A DNA stretch of 64,000 nucleotides from assembly GCF_913062585.1 (NCBI RefSeq), contig NZ_CAJXWX010000004.1, positions 62,001 through 126,000 on the forward strand. Direction: 5' to 3'. The stretch comes from an uncultured Sphingomonas sp. (GTDB lineage: Bacteria; Pseudomonadota; Alphaproteobacteria; Sphingomonadales; Sphingomonadaceae). Below the pieces are notes generated by a model. That model saw only the letters and a program-made list of their open reading frames with translations. It was not told the DNA's origin and searched no databases. Both the position numbers and the translations under genes were made by a program. Positions 8,919 through 17,281 of the stretch are shown in pieces. Every line of letters starts with the position of its first letter. Within the stretch, counting starts at the first letter, position 1.

Positions 8919-8934
8919 GGTATACAGTATTACC
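8919..8934 (+). promoter_or_regulatory. Palindromic operator (ATAC-N-GTAT) before GH127
   Basis: GGTATACAGTATTACC contains ATAC-A-GTAT (8922-8930). A TTGACC -35-like element lies at 8892-8897, and the GH127 Shine-Dalgarno sequence GGGAGG follows directly at 8935. The same core recurs at 14161-14169. Palindromes of this type are typical of FadR/FCD-class GntR regulators, and such a regulator is encoded at 15110. The site lies in the shared control region with the divergent glycosidase. Confidence 0.55.
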
Positions 8935-8945
8935 GGGAGGGCAAG

Positions 8946-11321
8946 ATGCTGCGTACGAATAGGCGCGAATGGATGCGGGGTGCGGCCACCATGGCGCTGG
9001 TCGGCGTGGCGCCCCGAGCGATGGCGGCGAGCGGGGGGATGCTTCCCGAAAAGGCGGAGCCGTTGCCGCTATCGGCCGTGCGGCTGCGCCCCTCTATCTA
9101 TGCCACGGCGGTCGAGACGAATCGCCGCTATCTCTATCGCCTGAGCCCCGATCGGCTGCTCCACAATTTCCGGGCCTATGCGGGGCTGGAGCCCAAGGCG
9201 GAGATCTATGGCGGCTGGGAGAGCGATACGATCGCGGGCCATACGCTGGGCCATTATATGTCCGCGCTGGTCCTGACCTGGCAGCAGACCGGCGATACCG
9301 AAATGCGCCGCCGCGCCGACTATATCGTCGCCGAGCTGGCCGAGGCGCAGGCCAAGCGGGGCACCGGCTATGTCGGTGCGCTGGGTCGCAAGCGGCCCGA
9401 CGGCAAGATCGTCGACGGCGAGGAAATCTTTCCCGAGATCATGGCGGGCAAGATCAAGTCGGGGGGGTTCGACCTCAACGGCTCCTGGTCGCCGCTCTAC
9501 ACCGTGCACAAGCTGTTCGCCGGGCTTCTCGACATTCATGGCGGCTGGGGCAATGCCCAGGCGCTCGACGTCGCGGTGAAGCTGGGCGGCTATTTCGCCA
9601 AGGTCTTCGCGGCGCTCGACGATGCCCAGATGCAGACCGTGCTCGGCTGTGAATATGGCGGCTTGAACGAGAGCTTCGCCGAACTCTATCAGCGGACGAA
9701 CGACCGGCAGTGGCTGGCGCTGGCCGAGCGCATCTATGACCGCAAGGTGCTCGACCCGCTGGTCGCGGGTCAGGACAAGCTGGCCAATTTCCACGCCAAC
9801 ACACAGGTGCCCAAGCTGATCGGCCTGGCGCGGATCCATGAGATCACCGGCAAGCCCGAACCGGCCAGGGGTGCAAGCTTCTTCTGGGAAACCGTCACCG
9901 GCCATCACAGCTATGTCATCGGCGGCAATGCGGACCGGGAGTATTTCTCCGAGCCCGACACGATTGCGCGGCATGTCACCGACCAGACGTGCGAGCATTG
10001 CAACACCTACAATATGATGAAGCTGACCCGGCATCTTTACGGATGGAAACCGGACGGCAGCCTGTTCGACTATTATGAGCGCGCGCACCTCAACCACACG
10101 ATGGCGGCGCAGCATCCGGACAATGGCGGCTTCACCTATATGACGCCGCTGATGTCCGGCACGGTGCGCGGATATTCGACGCCGCAGGACGACGCCTTCT
10201 GGTGCTGCGTGGGCTCCGGGATGGAGGCGCACGCCAAGCATGGCGAGTCGATCTTCTGGCAGGGCGGCGACACCTTCTTCGTCAACCTCTACATCCCGGC
10301 CGAGGCGCGCTGGGAAAGGCGCGGGGGCATCGTCACGCTCAACACCGCCTATCCGATGGACGGCCAGGCGACGCTACGCTTCGACCGGCTCGACCGCGCG
10401 GGGCGCTTCCCGGTGGCGCTGCGCGTGCCGGGCTGGGCAAATGGGCAGGCGGTCGTGGAGGTCAACGGCCAGCCGGTCACGCCGGTCTTCGAGCGGGGCT
10501 ATGCCATCGTACAGCGCCGCTGGAAGGCGGGAGACAGCGTCGCCATCCGCCTGCCGCTCGACCTGCGGGTCGAGGCAACGCCGGGCGACGACACGGTGGT
10601 CGCGGTTCTGCGCGGGCCGATGGTGATGGCTGCGGACCTGGGCGATACCGAGGGGACGTGGGACAAGCCCGACCCCGTCCTGATCGGCGCCAATCCGCTG
10701 AACGCCTTTACCCCGACCGATGCCGCCAAGGCGCGCTATGCCACCAAGGGCGTCTTCCGTCCGGCCGATCTGTCCTTCGTGCCCTTTTTCAGCCAATATG
10801 ACCGGCGCAGCGCGGTCTATTTCAAGCGCTTCACCGAGGCGGGTTGGCAGGCGCAGGAAGCGGCCTTCCTCGCCGAACAGGCCCGCGCCCGCGACATCGC
10901 CGCGCGTTCGGTCGACGTCATGCATCTGGGCGAGATGCAGCCAGAGCGTGACCATGCGCTGACCTCCGACATTTCCTATCCCGTATCCTATCGCGGCAAG
11001 CAGGGCCGCGATGCGCGGTCGGGCGGTTATTTTGAGTTCACCATGGCGGTGCGGCCGGGGCCGATGATCCTGCAGGGCACCTATTGGGGCGACGAGCGCA
11101 AACGCGACTTCGATATCCTGGTCGACAATGTGAAGATCGCGACCCAGCATCTGGAGAATGACAAGCCGGGGGCGTTCTTCGATGTCGAATATCCGCTGCC
11201 CGAGGCGCTGACCAAGGGTAAGAAGAGCATCCGCATCCGCGTCGTGCCGCATGACGGCAGCTCGGCAGGGCCGATCTTCGGGATGCGGCTGTTCGCGGCC
11301 AAGCCGGGAGCGACCGCGTGA
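8946..11321 (+). CDS. GH127 family beta-L-arabinofuranosidase (DUF1680)
   Basis: Retaining glycosidase that removes terminal beta-L-arabinofuranose; characterised HypBA1 acts on hydroxyproline-linked arabinooligosaccharides of plant extensins. The family's zinc-thiolate site is visible: QTCEHCNTYN near residues 348-355 (metal Glu and Cys) and FWCCVGSGMEAHAKHGE near 418-434 (paired Cys, one being the nucleophile). GWESDTIAGHTLGHYMSA and DLNGSWSPLYTVHK are further family blocks. ATG 8946 follows GGGAGGGCAAG. The N-terminus TNRREWMRGAATMALVGVAP resembles a Tat signal, which suits a folded metalloprotein. A C-terminal beta domain of about 150 residues ends the 791-residue protein. It overlaps the next gene by four bases. 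Confidence 0.9.
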   Translation: MLRTNRREWMRGAATMALVGVAPRAMAASGGMLPEKAEPLPLSAVRLRPSIYATAVETNRRYLYRLSPDRLLHNFRAYAGLEPKAEIYGGWESDTIAGHTLGHYMSALVLTWQQTGDTEMRRRADYIVAELAEAQAKRGTGYVGALGRKRPDGKIVDGEEIFPEIMAGKIKSGGFDLNGSWSPLYTVHKLFAGLLDIHGGWGNAQALDVAVKLGGYFAKVFAALDDAQMQTVLGCEYGGLNESFAELYQRTNDRQWLALAERIYDRKVLDPLVAGQDKLANFHANTQVPKLIGLARIHEITGKPEPARGASFFWETVTGHHSYVIGGNADREYFSEPDTIARHVTDQTCEHCNTYNMMKLTRHLYGWKPDGSLFDYYERAHLNHTMAAQHPDNGGFTYMTPLMSGTVRGYSTPQDDAFWCCVGSGMEAHAKHGESIFWQGGDTFFVNLYIPAEARWERRGGIVTLNTAYPMDGQATLRFDRLDRAGRFPVALRVPGWANGQAVVEVNGQPVTPVFERGYAIVQRRWKAGDSVAIRLPLDLRVEATPGDDTVVAVLRGPMVMAADLGDTEGTWDKPDPVLIGANPLNAFTPTDAAKARYATKGVFRPADLSFVPFFSQYDRRSAVYFKRFTEAGWQAQEAAFLAEQARARDIAARSVDVMHLGEMQPERDHALTSDISYPVSYRGKQGRDARSGGYFEFTMAVRPGPMILQGTYWGDERKRDFDILVDNVKIATQHLENDKPGAFFDVEYPLPEALTKGKKSIRIRVVPHDGSSAGPIFGMRLFAAKPGATA

Positions 11322-12328
11322 CCGGCATTCGCATGACGTTGGACGAATTGCGGCAGCTGGCGCGGGCCAAGCTGCTGGGCGCCGGGCTGGCTCCTGCCCA
11401 TGCCGAGGCGGTTGCCGAGACGATGGTGGCGGGCGAGCGCGACGGCTGTACCTCGCACGGCATTTATCGCCTGCTCGTCGCCGTCTCCAGCATCGACAAG
11501 GGCGTGGTCGTGCCCGATGCCGAGCCTGTTTTGTCCGAACCGGCGCGTGCACTGGTACGGGTGGATGGCGGCGGCGGTTTCGCCCAGCTGGCGTTCCAGA
11601 CCGGCCTGCCTATGCTGATCGAGAAGGCGCGCACCAACGGCATCGCGGCGCTGGCGCTCAACAACGTCGTCCATTTCGCCGCGCTCTGGCCCGAGGTCGA
11701 AGAACTGGCCGAAGCGGGCCTCGTCGCGCTCGCCTTCACGCCCAGCCATGCCTGGGTCGCGCCGTCGGGCGGCGCGGAGCCGGTGTTCGGGACGAACCCG
11801 ATCGCCTTTGGCTGGCCGCGCCTCGATGGCCCGCCCTTCGTCTTCGACTTCGCCACCAGCATGGTCGCGCGCGGGGAGATCGAACTCCACCGCCGGGCGG
11901 GCAAGCGCGTGCCGGATAACTGGGGCGTCGATGCGGAAGGGCGGCTGACCACCGACCCGGCGGCGATCCTGTCGGGTGCGATGCGGACCTTCGGCGGGCA
12001 CAAGGGATCGGCGCTGGCGGCGATGGTCGAACTGCTGGCCGGCCCGCTGATCGGCGACATGACCAGCCGCGAGTCGATCGAGTGGGACGCCGGGCGGGGC
12101 GGATCGCCGCTGGGTGGCGAGCTGATTATCGCGATAGATCCCAAAGGTTTCCTCGGCGATCTTCTGCCCGAACATCAGGCGCGAGCCGAGGCGATGTTCG
12201 GCGCGATCACGGGGCAGGGGGCGCGGCTGCCCTCCGCCCGGCGCTATGCGGCGCGGCGCGTCTCGCTGGCCGAAGGGGTCGAGATTCCGGCGGACCTGTA
12301 CCGGGACGTCATGGCATTGAACGGTTGA
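11318..12328 (+). CDS. Ldh_2 family NAD(P)H reductase, Delta1-pyrroline/piperideine-2-carboxylate reductase type
   Basis: A 336-residue member of the malate/L-lactate dehydrogenase type 2 fold. The catalytic His lies in RDGCTSHGIYRL; VRVDGGGGFAQ, HFAALWPEVEE, VFGTNPIAF, DFATSMVARGEI and TFGGHKGSAL match, from memory, the DpkA/LhpD group that reduces cyclic imines made from D-lysine, D-proline or 3-hydroxyproline to L-pipecolate or L-proline. Start GTG 11318 overlaps the GH127 stop (GTGA); ATG 11333 is an alternative. Coupling to a GH127 gene and a DHDPS-fold gene fits proline or hydroxyproline-derived imino acid metabolism. Other Ldh_2 substrates (ureidoglycolate, diketogulonate) are less likely but not excluded. 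Confidence 0.82.
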   Translation: MTGIRMTLDELRQLARAKLLGAGLAPAHAEAVAETMVAGERDGCTSHGIYRLLVAVSSIDKGVVVPDAEPVLSEPARALVRVDGGGGFAQLAFQTGLPMLIEKARTNGIAALALNNVVHFAALWPEVEELAEAGLVALAFTPSHAWVAPSGGAEPVFGTNPIAFGWPRLDGPPFVFDFATSMVARGEIELHRRAGKRVPDNWGVDAEGRLTTDPAAILSGAMRTFGGHKGSALAAMVELLAGPLIGDMTSRESIEWDAGRGGSPLGGELIIAIDPKGFLGDLLPEHQARAEAMFGAITGQGARLPSARRYAARRVSLAEGVEIPADLYRDVMALNG

Positions 12329-12345
12329 ATAAGGGGGGTATGCGC

Positions 12346-14124
12346 ATGACGAACCGGATCGGATGGCTGCTGGCGGGTGTGGCGTTGGCGACCGTGCCGC
12401 TGGGTATGGCCGAGGCGAAGGCCCCGGTGGTCACGGCGGCGCGAAGCGCGGATGCGCGCTTCCGGGCCTTGTCGGACGCCGAGTATAAGTGGCGGACCAG
12501 CCAGACGGCGGTCGATGAAGACAGCGGCAGCGGCGGCTCGCGCCAACTGCCCGATGTCGGTCCCAAGGCGCAGGCGGCCCGGCTCGCGCGCTGGGAAGCG
12601 ACCGCCAAGGCGCTGGACGCCATCGCTCCGGCCAGCCTCTCGCCCGCGGTGCGCATCGATTACATGGTCTATCGCGGCCAGATCGACGCGCTGCTCGCCG
12701 AGCAACGCTTTCACGAATATGAAAAGCCGCTCAATTCGGACACCAGCTTCTGGGGCAATCTGGCCTCCTGGTCGCGCGACAGCTTTACGAAGGAAAGCCA
12801 GTATCGTGACTATATCGCGATGCTGCGGCAGATGCCGGTCTATTTCGATCAGCAGATCGGCAATATGCGGGCCGGGCTGGCGCGCGGGTTCACACCGCCC
12901 CGGATCACGCTGAAGGGGCGCGACATCGGCGTTGCGCAGGTCGTGGATGCGGGGACGGGCGACGATCAGCCCTTCTACGCGCCGTTCAAGACCATGCCCG
13001 CCACCATCCCGGCGGCCACTGCGAACGCGCTGCGCGCAGAGGCCAAGGCCGCGATCCGTGACGACGTCCTTCCGGCGCACCAGCGCCTGCTGACCTTTCT
13101 GCGCCAGGACTATATCCCGCATGCGCAGGTCAGCACGGCGGCCTATGACCTGCCCGACGGCAAGGCCTATTATCGGTCGAAGATCCGCGAATATGTAACT
13201 GCCGACATGACCCCGGAACAGGTCTATGCGATCGGCCTGTCGGAGATGAAGCGTATCCGCGGGCGCATGGACGATGTCATGCGCGAGGTGAAGTTCAAGG
13301 GCGATTTCGCCGCCTTCCTGGCCTTCCTGCGCACCGATCCGCAATTCTATGCCAAGACGCCGCAGCAATTGCTCGATCGCGCGGCCTGGTTCGCCAAGAG
13401 TTTCGACGGTGTCGCGTCCGACTGGTTCGGCCGCCTGCCGCGCAGCCGTTTCGCGATCAAGCCGGTGCCAGCCGACCTCGCGCCCTTCTATACCGGTGGG
13501 CGGGGCGGGCCGGGGGTGTATCTCGTCAACACCTACGACCTTCCATCGCGGCCGCTCTACTCGCTCCCCGCCCTGACCCTGCACGAAAGCGCGCCTGGCC
13601 ATGCGTTCCAGATGCCGTTGGCCGCGGAGAATAAGGACCTGCCCGCCTTCCGGCGCGACAGCTATCTGTCGGCTTATGGCGAGGGCTGGGCGCTCTATTG
13701 CGAGGCGCTGGGCGAGGATATGGGCATCTACAAGACGCCCTATGAGCGGTTCGGGATGCTGTCCTACCAGGCATGGCGGGCGGCGCGGTTGGTCGTCGAT
13801 ACCGGCGTCCATGCGATGGGCTGGACCCGCGAGCAGGCCCAGGCCTATCTCCACGACAATACCGCCCTGTCCGATCACGAGATCGAGACCGAGGTGGATC
13901 GCTACATCGCATGGCCGGGCCAGGCGCTGTCCTATTATATGGGGCAGCTCGCCTTCCAGCGGGCCCGCGCCAAAGCCAAGAAGGCGCTGGGGGCGAAGTT
14001 CAACATCCGCGCCTGGCACGACGCGATGCTGCAACTCGGTTATGTGCCGTTGCCCGTCATCGAGATGCGCAACGATCGCTTCATCGCGGAGGGCGGCAAG
14101 GGGCCTTATCCCGACGAGGAATGA
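12346..14124 (+). CDS. DUF885 family exported metallopeptidase-like protein
   Basis: A 592-residue protein with a signal peptide (NRIGWLLAGVALATVPLGMA, cut near AEA). The DUF885 hallmark HESAPGHAFQ lies near residue 412, followed by SAYGEGWALYCEALGEDMG near 443-461, together resembling a thermolysin-like metal site (HExxxGH plus Glu). Known members are often annotated as peptidases or Gly-Xaa carboxypeptidase-like, so a periplasmic peptidase is the best guess. ATG 12346 sits eight bases after AAGGGG; ATG 12340, two codons upstream, is nearly as good. It is 17 bases behind the reductase gene, so it is in the same operon. Confidence 0.82.
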   Translation: MTNRIGWLLAGVALATVPLGMAEAKAPVVTAARSADARFRALSDAEYKWRTSQTAVDEDSGSGGSRQLPDVGPKAQAARLARWEATAKALDAIAPASLSPAVRIDYMVYRGQIDALLAEQRFHEYEKPLNSDTSFWGNLASWSRDSFTKESQYRDYIAMLRQMPVYFDQQIGNMRAGLARGFTPPRITLKGRDIGVAQVVDAGTGDDQPFYAPFKTMPATIPAATANALRAEAKAAIRDDVLPAHQRLLTFLRQDYIPHAQVSTAAYDLPDGKAYYRSKIREYVTADMTPEQVYAIGLSEMKRIRGRMDDVMREVKFKGDFAAFLAFLRTDPQFYAKTPQQLLDRAAWFAKSFDGVASDWFGRLPRSRFAIKPVPADLAPFYTGGRGGPGVYLVNTYDLPSRPLYSLPALTLHESAPGHAFQMPLAAENKDLPAFRRDSYLSAYGEGWALYCEALGEDMGIYKTPYERFGMLSYQAWRAARLVVDTGVHAMGWTREQAQAYLHDNTALSDHEIETEVDRYIAWPGQALSYYMGQLAFQRARAKAKKALGAKFNIRAWHDAMLQLGYVPLPVIEMRNDRFIAEGGKGPYPDEE

Positions 14125-14158
14125 CGATTGACCGCCTCCCGGCAATACGCTAGGAAAA

Positions 14159-14170
14159 GTATACGGTATC
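14159..14170 (+). promoter_or_regulatory. Second ATAC-N-GTAT operator, before the DHDPS-fold gene
   Basis: GTATACGGTATC holds ATAC-G-GTAT at 14161-14169, nearly the same as the site before GH127. A TTGACC -35-like element lies at 14128-14133, a spacing similar to that at the first site (33 against 30 bases). It lies in the 71-base gap between the DUF885 stop and GTG 14196, so the downstream genes probably have their own promoter under the same regulator. Confidence 0.55.
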
Positions 14171-14195
14171 TAAAGCTAGAACAGGAAGACAGATT

Positions 14196-15110
14196 GTGAG
14201 CATCGGCTGGCGCGGCGTATTCCCCGCAGTGACGACCCAGATTCGGGAGGATCTGTCGATCGACCTCGCCGATACCCAGCGGGTCGTGGACGATCTGGTG
14301 AACGACGGCGTCACCGGCGTCATCGCCCTGGGCACGGTCGGCGAGAACAACTCGCTGGACTATGACGAGAAGGTCACGGTCCTGACCGCGATCGTCGAGG
14401 CGGTGGCGGGCCGCGTGCCGGTCATCACCGGCGTGTCGGAATATGATACGCGCCGTGCGGTCCGTTACGCGCAGGCGGCCGAAAAGGCCGGGGCCGACGG
14501 TCTGATGCTGCTGCCGCCGATGGTCTATGTGCCCAAGGCGCATGAGCTGGTGAACCATTTCAAGGGCGTGGCGGACCAGACCGGCCTGCCGATCATGCTC
14601 TACAACAACCCGCCCGCCTATCGCACCGTGATCGACCAGTCGGTCCTGGAAGCGCTGGTCGATGTGAAGAATATCGTGGCGGTCAAGGAATCGGCGCCCG
14701 ATACGCGCCGCTTCACCGATTTCCGCAATGCGTTCGGCGATCGCTACACCCTGTTCGCGGGGCTCGACGATGTGGCGCTCGAGGGCCTGTATCTCGGCGC
14801 GCAGGGCTGGGTCTCGGGCCTGACCAACGCCTTCCCCAAGGAGTCGGTCGAGCTGGTCGCGGCGTTCGACCGTGGCGATCATGCCAAGGCGATGGAAATC
14901 TATCGCTGGTTCATGCCGCTTCTCCACCTGGATGCCGAGCATGACCTGGTCCAGTCGATCAAGCTGGCCGAGCAGGTCATGGGCCGTGGGTCCGAGCGTG
15001 TCCTGCCGCCGCGCTACGTCCTGCAGGGCGAGCGTCGCGCAGAGGTGATCGCGATGGTCGAAAAGGCTGCCGCGACCCGCCCGTCGCTGACCCAAGCAAA
15101 GGCCGCCTGA
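14196..15110 (+). CDS. DHDPS-fold enzyme, Delta1-pyrroline-4-hydroxy-2-carboxylate deaminase type
   Basis: A 304-residue class I aldolase-fold protein with the Schiff-base Lys in VAVKESAPDTRRF and Tyr in IMLYNNPPAY. It is not DapA: the carboxylate-binding VPGRT is replaced by NNPPAY and GTTGE by GTVGE. The opening WRGVFPAVTTQ, the stretch DGLMLLPPMVY, GWVSGLTNAFP and the C-terminal PPRYVLQGERR match, from memory, enzymes that convert the hydroxyproline intermediate pyrroline-4-hydroxy-2-carboxylate to alpha-ketoglutarate semialdehyde. L-2-keto-3-deoxyarabonate dehydratase uses the same fold and yields the same product, and is the main alternative beside an arabinosidase. GTG 14196 follows AGGAAG by eight bases. 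The authentic dapA is at 43792. Confidence 0.85.
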   Translation: MSIGWRGVFPAVTTQIREDLSIDLADTQRVVDDLVNDGVTGVIALGTVGENNSLDYDEKVTVLTAIVEAVAGRVPVITGVSEYDTRRAVRYAQAAEKAGADGLMLLPPMVYVPKAHELVNHFKGVADQTGLPIMLYNNPPAYRTVIDQSVLEALVDVKNIVAVKESAPDTRRFTDFRNAFGDRYTLFAGLDDVALEGLYLGAQGWVSGLTNAFPKESVELVAAFDRGDHAKAMEIYRWFMPLLHLDAEHDLVQSIKLAEQVMGRGSERVLPPRYVLQGERRAEVIAMVEKAAATRPSLTQAKAA

Positions 15111-15820
15111 TGGCGACGACGCTCTCGCTCGACGGGCTCGCTCTGGAAGAAGGGCGCGCCCGGGGCGAGGGCGTCATCGTCGTTCAGACCCTGGCGGACC
15201 GGATCTTCGCGATCGTTCGCGAACGGATCGTCGCGGGGACGATCCCCGCCGATCGCACGATCCGCCAGGATGCGCTGGCCGCCGAACTGGGGGTCAGCAA
15301 GATACCGCTGCGCGAGGCGATGGCCCGGCTGGAGCAGGAAGGGCTGCTCGATGGCGTCGCCAATCGCGGCTATATGATCGCCCCGCTGTCGGCCGCGCAG
15401 GCGGAGGATATTTACGGCCTTCGCCTGAAGCTCGAACCGGCCGCCGCTGCGCAGGCGGCGATGGTCGCCACGGACGAGGACCGCGCCAAGCTGGTCGCCG
15501 CATTCGACGCGCTAGACCAGGCGGCGGCCAGCGATCTGGCGCGGGTCGCCATCTGCAATCGGCAATTCCACATGGCGATGGTGCGCCCGATTCGGCGGCC
15601 GCTGACCATCCAACTCATCCGGCAGCTGGCGATCCTGGCGGAACGCTATGTCGTCGCGCATCTTCAGCCCGCCGGGCGTGACGCACGCGCACATCTGGAA
15701 CATCGCGAACAGCTCGACGCCTTCATGGCACGCGACGGGGCGCGGCTTCAGGCATTGCTTGACGGGCATATCCGGTCCACGCTGACCGATCTGAAAGGCG
15801 GGTTCGCACCCGTCTGCTGA
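15110..15820 (+). CDS. GntR family regulator (FCD subfamily)
   Basis: A 236-residue regulator with an N-terminal winged helix (IRQDALAAELGVSKIPLREA, recognition helix about residues 62-72) and an all-helical FCD ligand domain with metal-site candidates (ICNRQFHMAMVRP, then HLEHREQLDA and LDGHIRSTL). The ATG overlaps the upstream stop by one base (TGATG), so it is co-transcribed with the deaminase-type gene. It is the likely ligand of the two ATAC-N-GTAT sites, with an imino acid or a sugar acid as effector. The protein at 25641 is a paralog with the same recognition helix. Confidence 0.92.
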   Translation: MATTLSLDGLALEEGRARGEGVIVVQTLADRIFAIVRERIVAGTIPADRTIRQDALAAELGVSKIPLREAMARLEQEGLLDGVANRGYMIAPLSAAQAEDIYGLRLKLEPAAAAQAAMVATDEDRAKLVAAFDALDQAAASDLARVAICNRQFHMAMVRPIRRPLTIQLIRQLAILAERYVVAHLQPAGRDARAHLEHREQLDAFMARDGARLQALLDGHIRSTLTDLKGGFAPVC

Positions 15821-15877
15821 CGATGATAATCCAATAATGCGGGACAAGCCCATGAGGCGGGGGGATTTCTTTTAGTC

Positions 15878-17281
15878 ATGTTCGGACCGTTTAAACCGCT
15901 GGGCAGTGCGACCCGGCACGCCGAGGGACAGGCGCTCGCCAAGACGCTGAGCTGGCCGCATCTGATCGCGCTGGGGGTCGGCGCGATCGTCGGCACCGGC
16001 ATCTACACGCTGACCGGCGTCGGTGCGGAGCGGGCAGGGCCCGCCGTGATCCTGGCCTTCGCCATTGCAGGGGCGGTCTGCGCCTGCGCGGCGCTGGCCT
16101 ATGCCGAACTCGCCACCCTGATCCCGGCGGCGGGCAGTGCCTATACCTTCAGCTATACCGCCCTGGGCGAACGGATCGCCTGGGTCGTCGGCTGGAGCCT
16201 GATCCTGGAATATTCGCTATCCTGCTCGGCGGTCGCGGTCGGCTGGGGCGGGTATCTCGTCGGCTGGCTGCAGGCGGCGGGCGTGCATCTGCCGCCCGAG
16301 CTTCTGTCGGGTCCGCATGGCGGCGGCATCGTCAACCTGCCCGCCGTCCTCGTCGCCCTGTCGGTCATGGGAATGCTGATCGCGGGCACGCGCGAGAGTG
16401 CGACGCTGAACATCATCCTGGTCGCGATCAAGCTCGTCGCGCTGGGCGTCTTCATCGCCTTCGCGCTGCCCGCCTTCAACGCCGACAATCTTCACCCCTT
16501 CATGCCCTATGGCTTCGGGGCGCATGAGGTCGACGGGGCCAAGCGCGGCGTGATGGCGGCCGCCGCCATCGTATTCTTCGCCTTTTACGGCTTCGACGCG
16601 GTCGCGACCTCGGCCGAGGAAGCCAAGAACCCCAGCCGCGACCTGACGATCGGCATCGTCGGCTCGATGCTGGTCTGCACCTTGATCTACATGGCGGTGG
16701 CGATCGCGGCGATCGGTTCCATGCCCTTCCTGAAGCTGGCCAATTCCCCCGAACCGCTGGCGCTCGTCCTGCGCTCGCTCGGTCAGCCGACGGCCGCGCA
16801 CCTGATCGCGCTCGCTGCGGTCATTGCGCTTCCCTCGGTGATCCTGGTCATGATGTACGGGCAGAGCCGGATCTTCTTTACCATGGCGCGCGACGGCTTG
16901 TTGCCGCAGTCGCTGGCGGTGGTCAGCAAGCGGAGCGGTGCGCCGACCCGCATCACGCTGGTGACCGGCGTATCGATCGCCTTCGTCGCGGGCGTCTTCC
17001 GCCTGGACGAGATCGCAGAGCTTGCCAATGCGGGAACGCTGCTGGCCTTTATCGCGGTCGGGGCCTGTCTGATGGTGCTGCGTCGCAAGGCCCCCGATGC
17101 CAAGCGCCTGTTCCGTTGTCCGCAACCCTATCTCGTCGGGACGCTCGCCATCCTGGGGTGCATCTATCTGCTCTTCAGCCTGCCCAGCTCGACGATCATC
17201 CGCTTCGTCATCTGGAATGTCGCGGGGCTCATCCTCTACTTCGCCTATGGTCGTCGGCGGAGCGCGCTCGCCGGGCGCTGA
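15878..17281 (+). CDS. APC superfamily amino acid permease
   Basis: A 467-residue inner-membrane transporter with about 12-13 hydrophobic segments. The first segment carries the APC substrate motif GVGAIVGTGIYTLTG near residue 35, and AYAELATLIPAAGSAYTFSYTALGE and FFAFYGFDAVATSAEEAKNP are typical of the cationic amino acid transporter (CAT/YfnA) group. It lies 57 bases after the GntR gene on the same strand, so it may import the amino or imino acid handled by the preceding genes. Its last 37 bases overlap the convergent GGDEF-EAL gene. Confidence 0.9.
   Translation: MFGPFKPLGSATRHAEGQALAKTLSWPHLIALGVGAIVGTGIYTLTGVGAERAGPAVILAFAIAGAVCACAALAYAELATLIPAAGSAYTFSYTALGERIAWVVGWSLILEYSLSCSAVAVGWGGYLVGWLQAAGVHLPPELLSGPHGGGIVNLPAVLVALSVMGMLIAGTRESATLNIILVAIKLVALGVFIAFALPAFNADNLHPFMPYGFGAHEVDGAKRGVMAAAAIVFFAFYGFDAVATSAEEAKNPSRDLTIGIVGSMLVCTLIYMAVAIAAIGSMPFLKLANSPEPLALVLRSLGQPTAAHLIALAAVIALPSVILVMMYGQSRIFFTMARDGLLPQSLAVVSKRSGAPTRITLVTGVSIAFVAGVFRLDEIAELANAGTLLAFIAVGACLMVLRRKAPDAKRLFRCPQPYLVGTLAILGCIYLLFSLPSSTIIRFVIWNVAGLILYFAYGRRRSALAGR

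Noticed and set aside
14196..15110. Second dapA gene for lysine synthesis
   Set aside because: The carboxylate-binding VPGRT is missing and the blocks fit the hydroxyproline or sugar-acid branch; the true dapA is at 43792.
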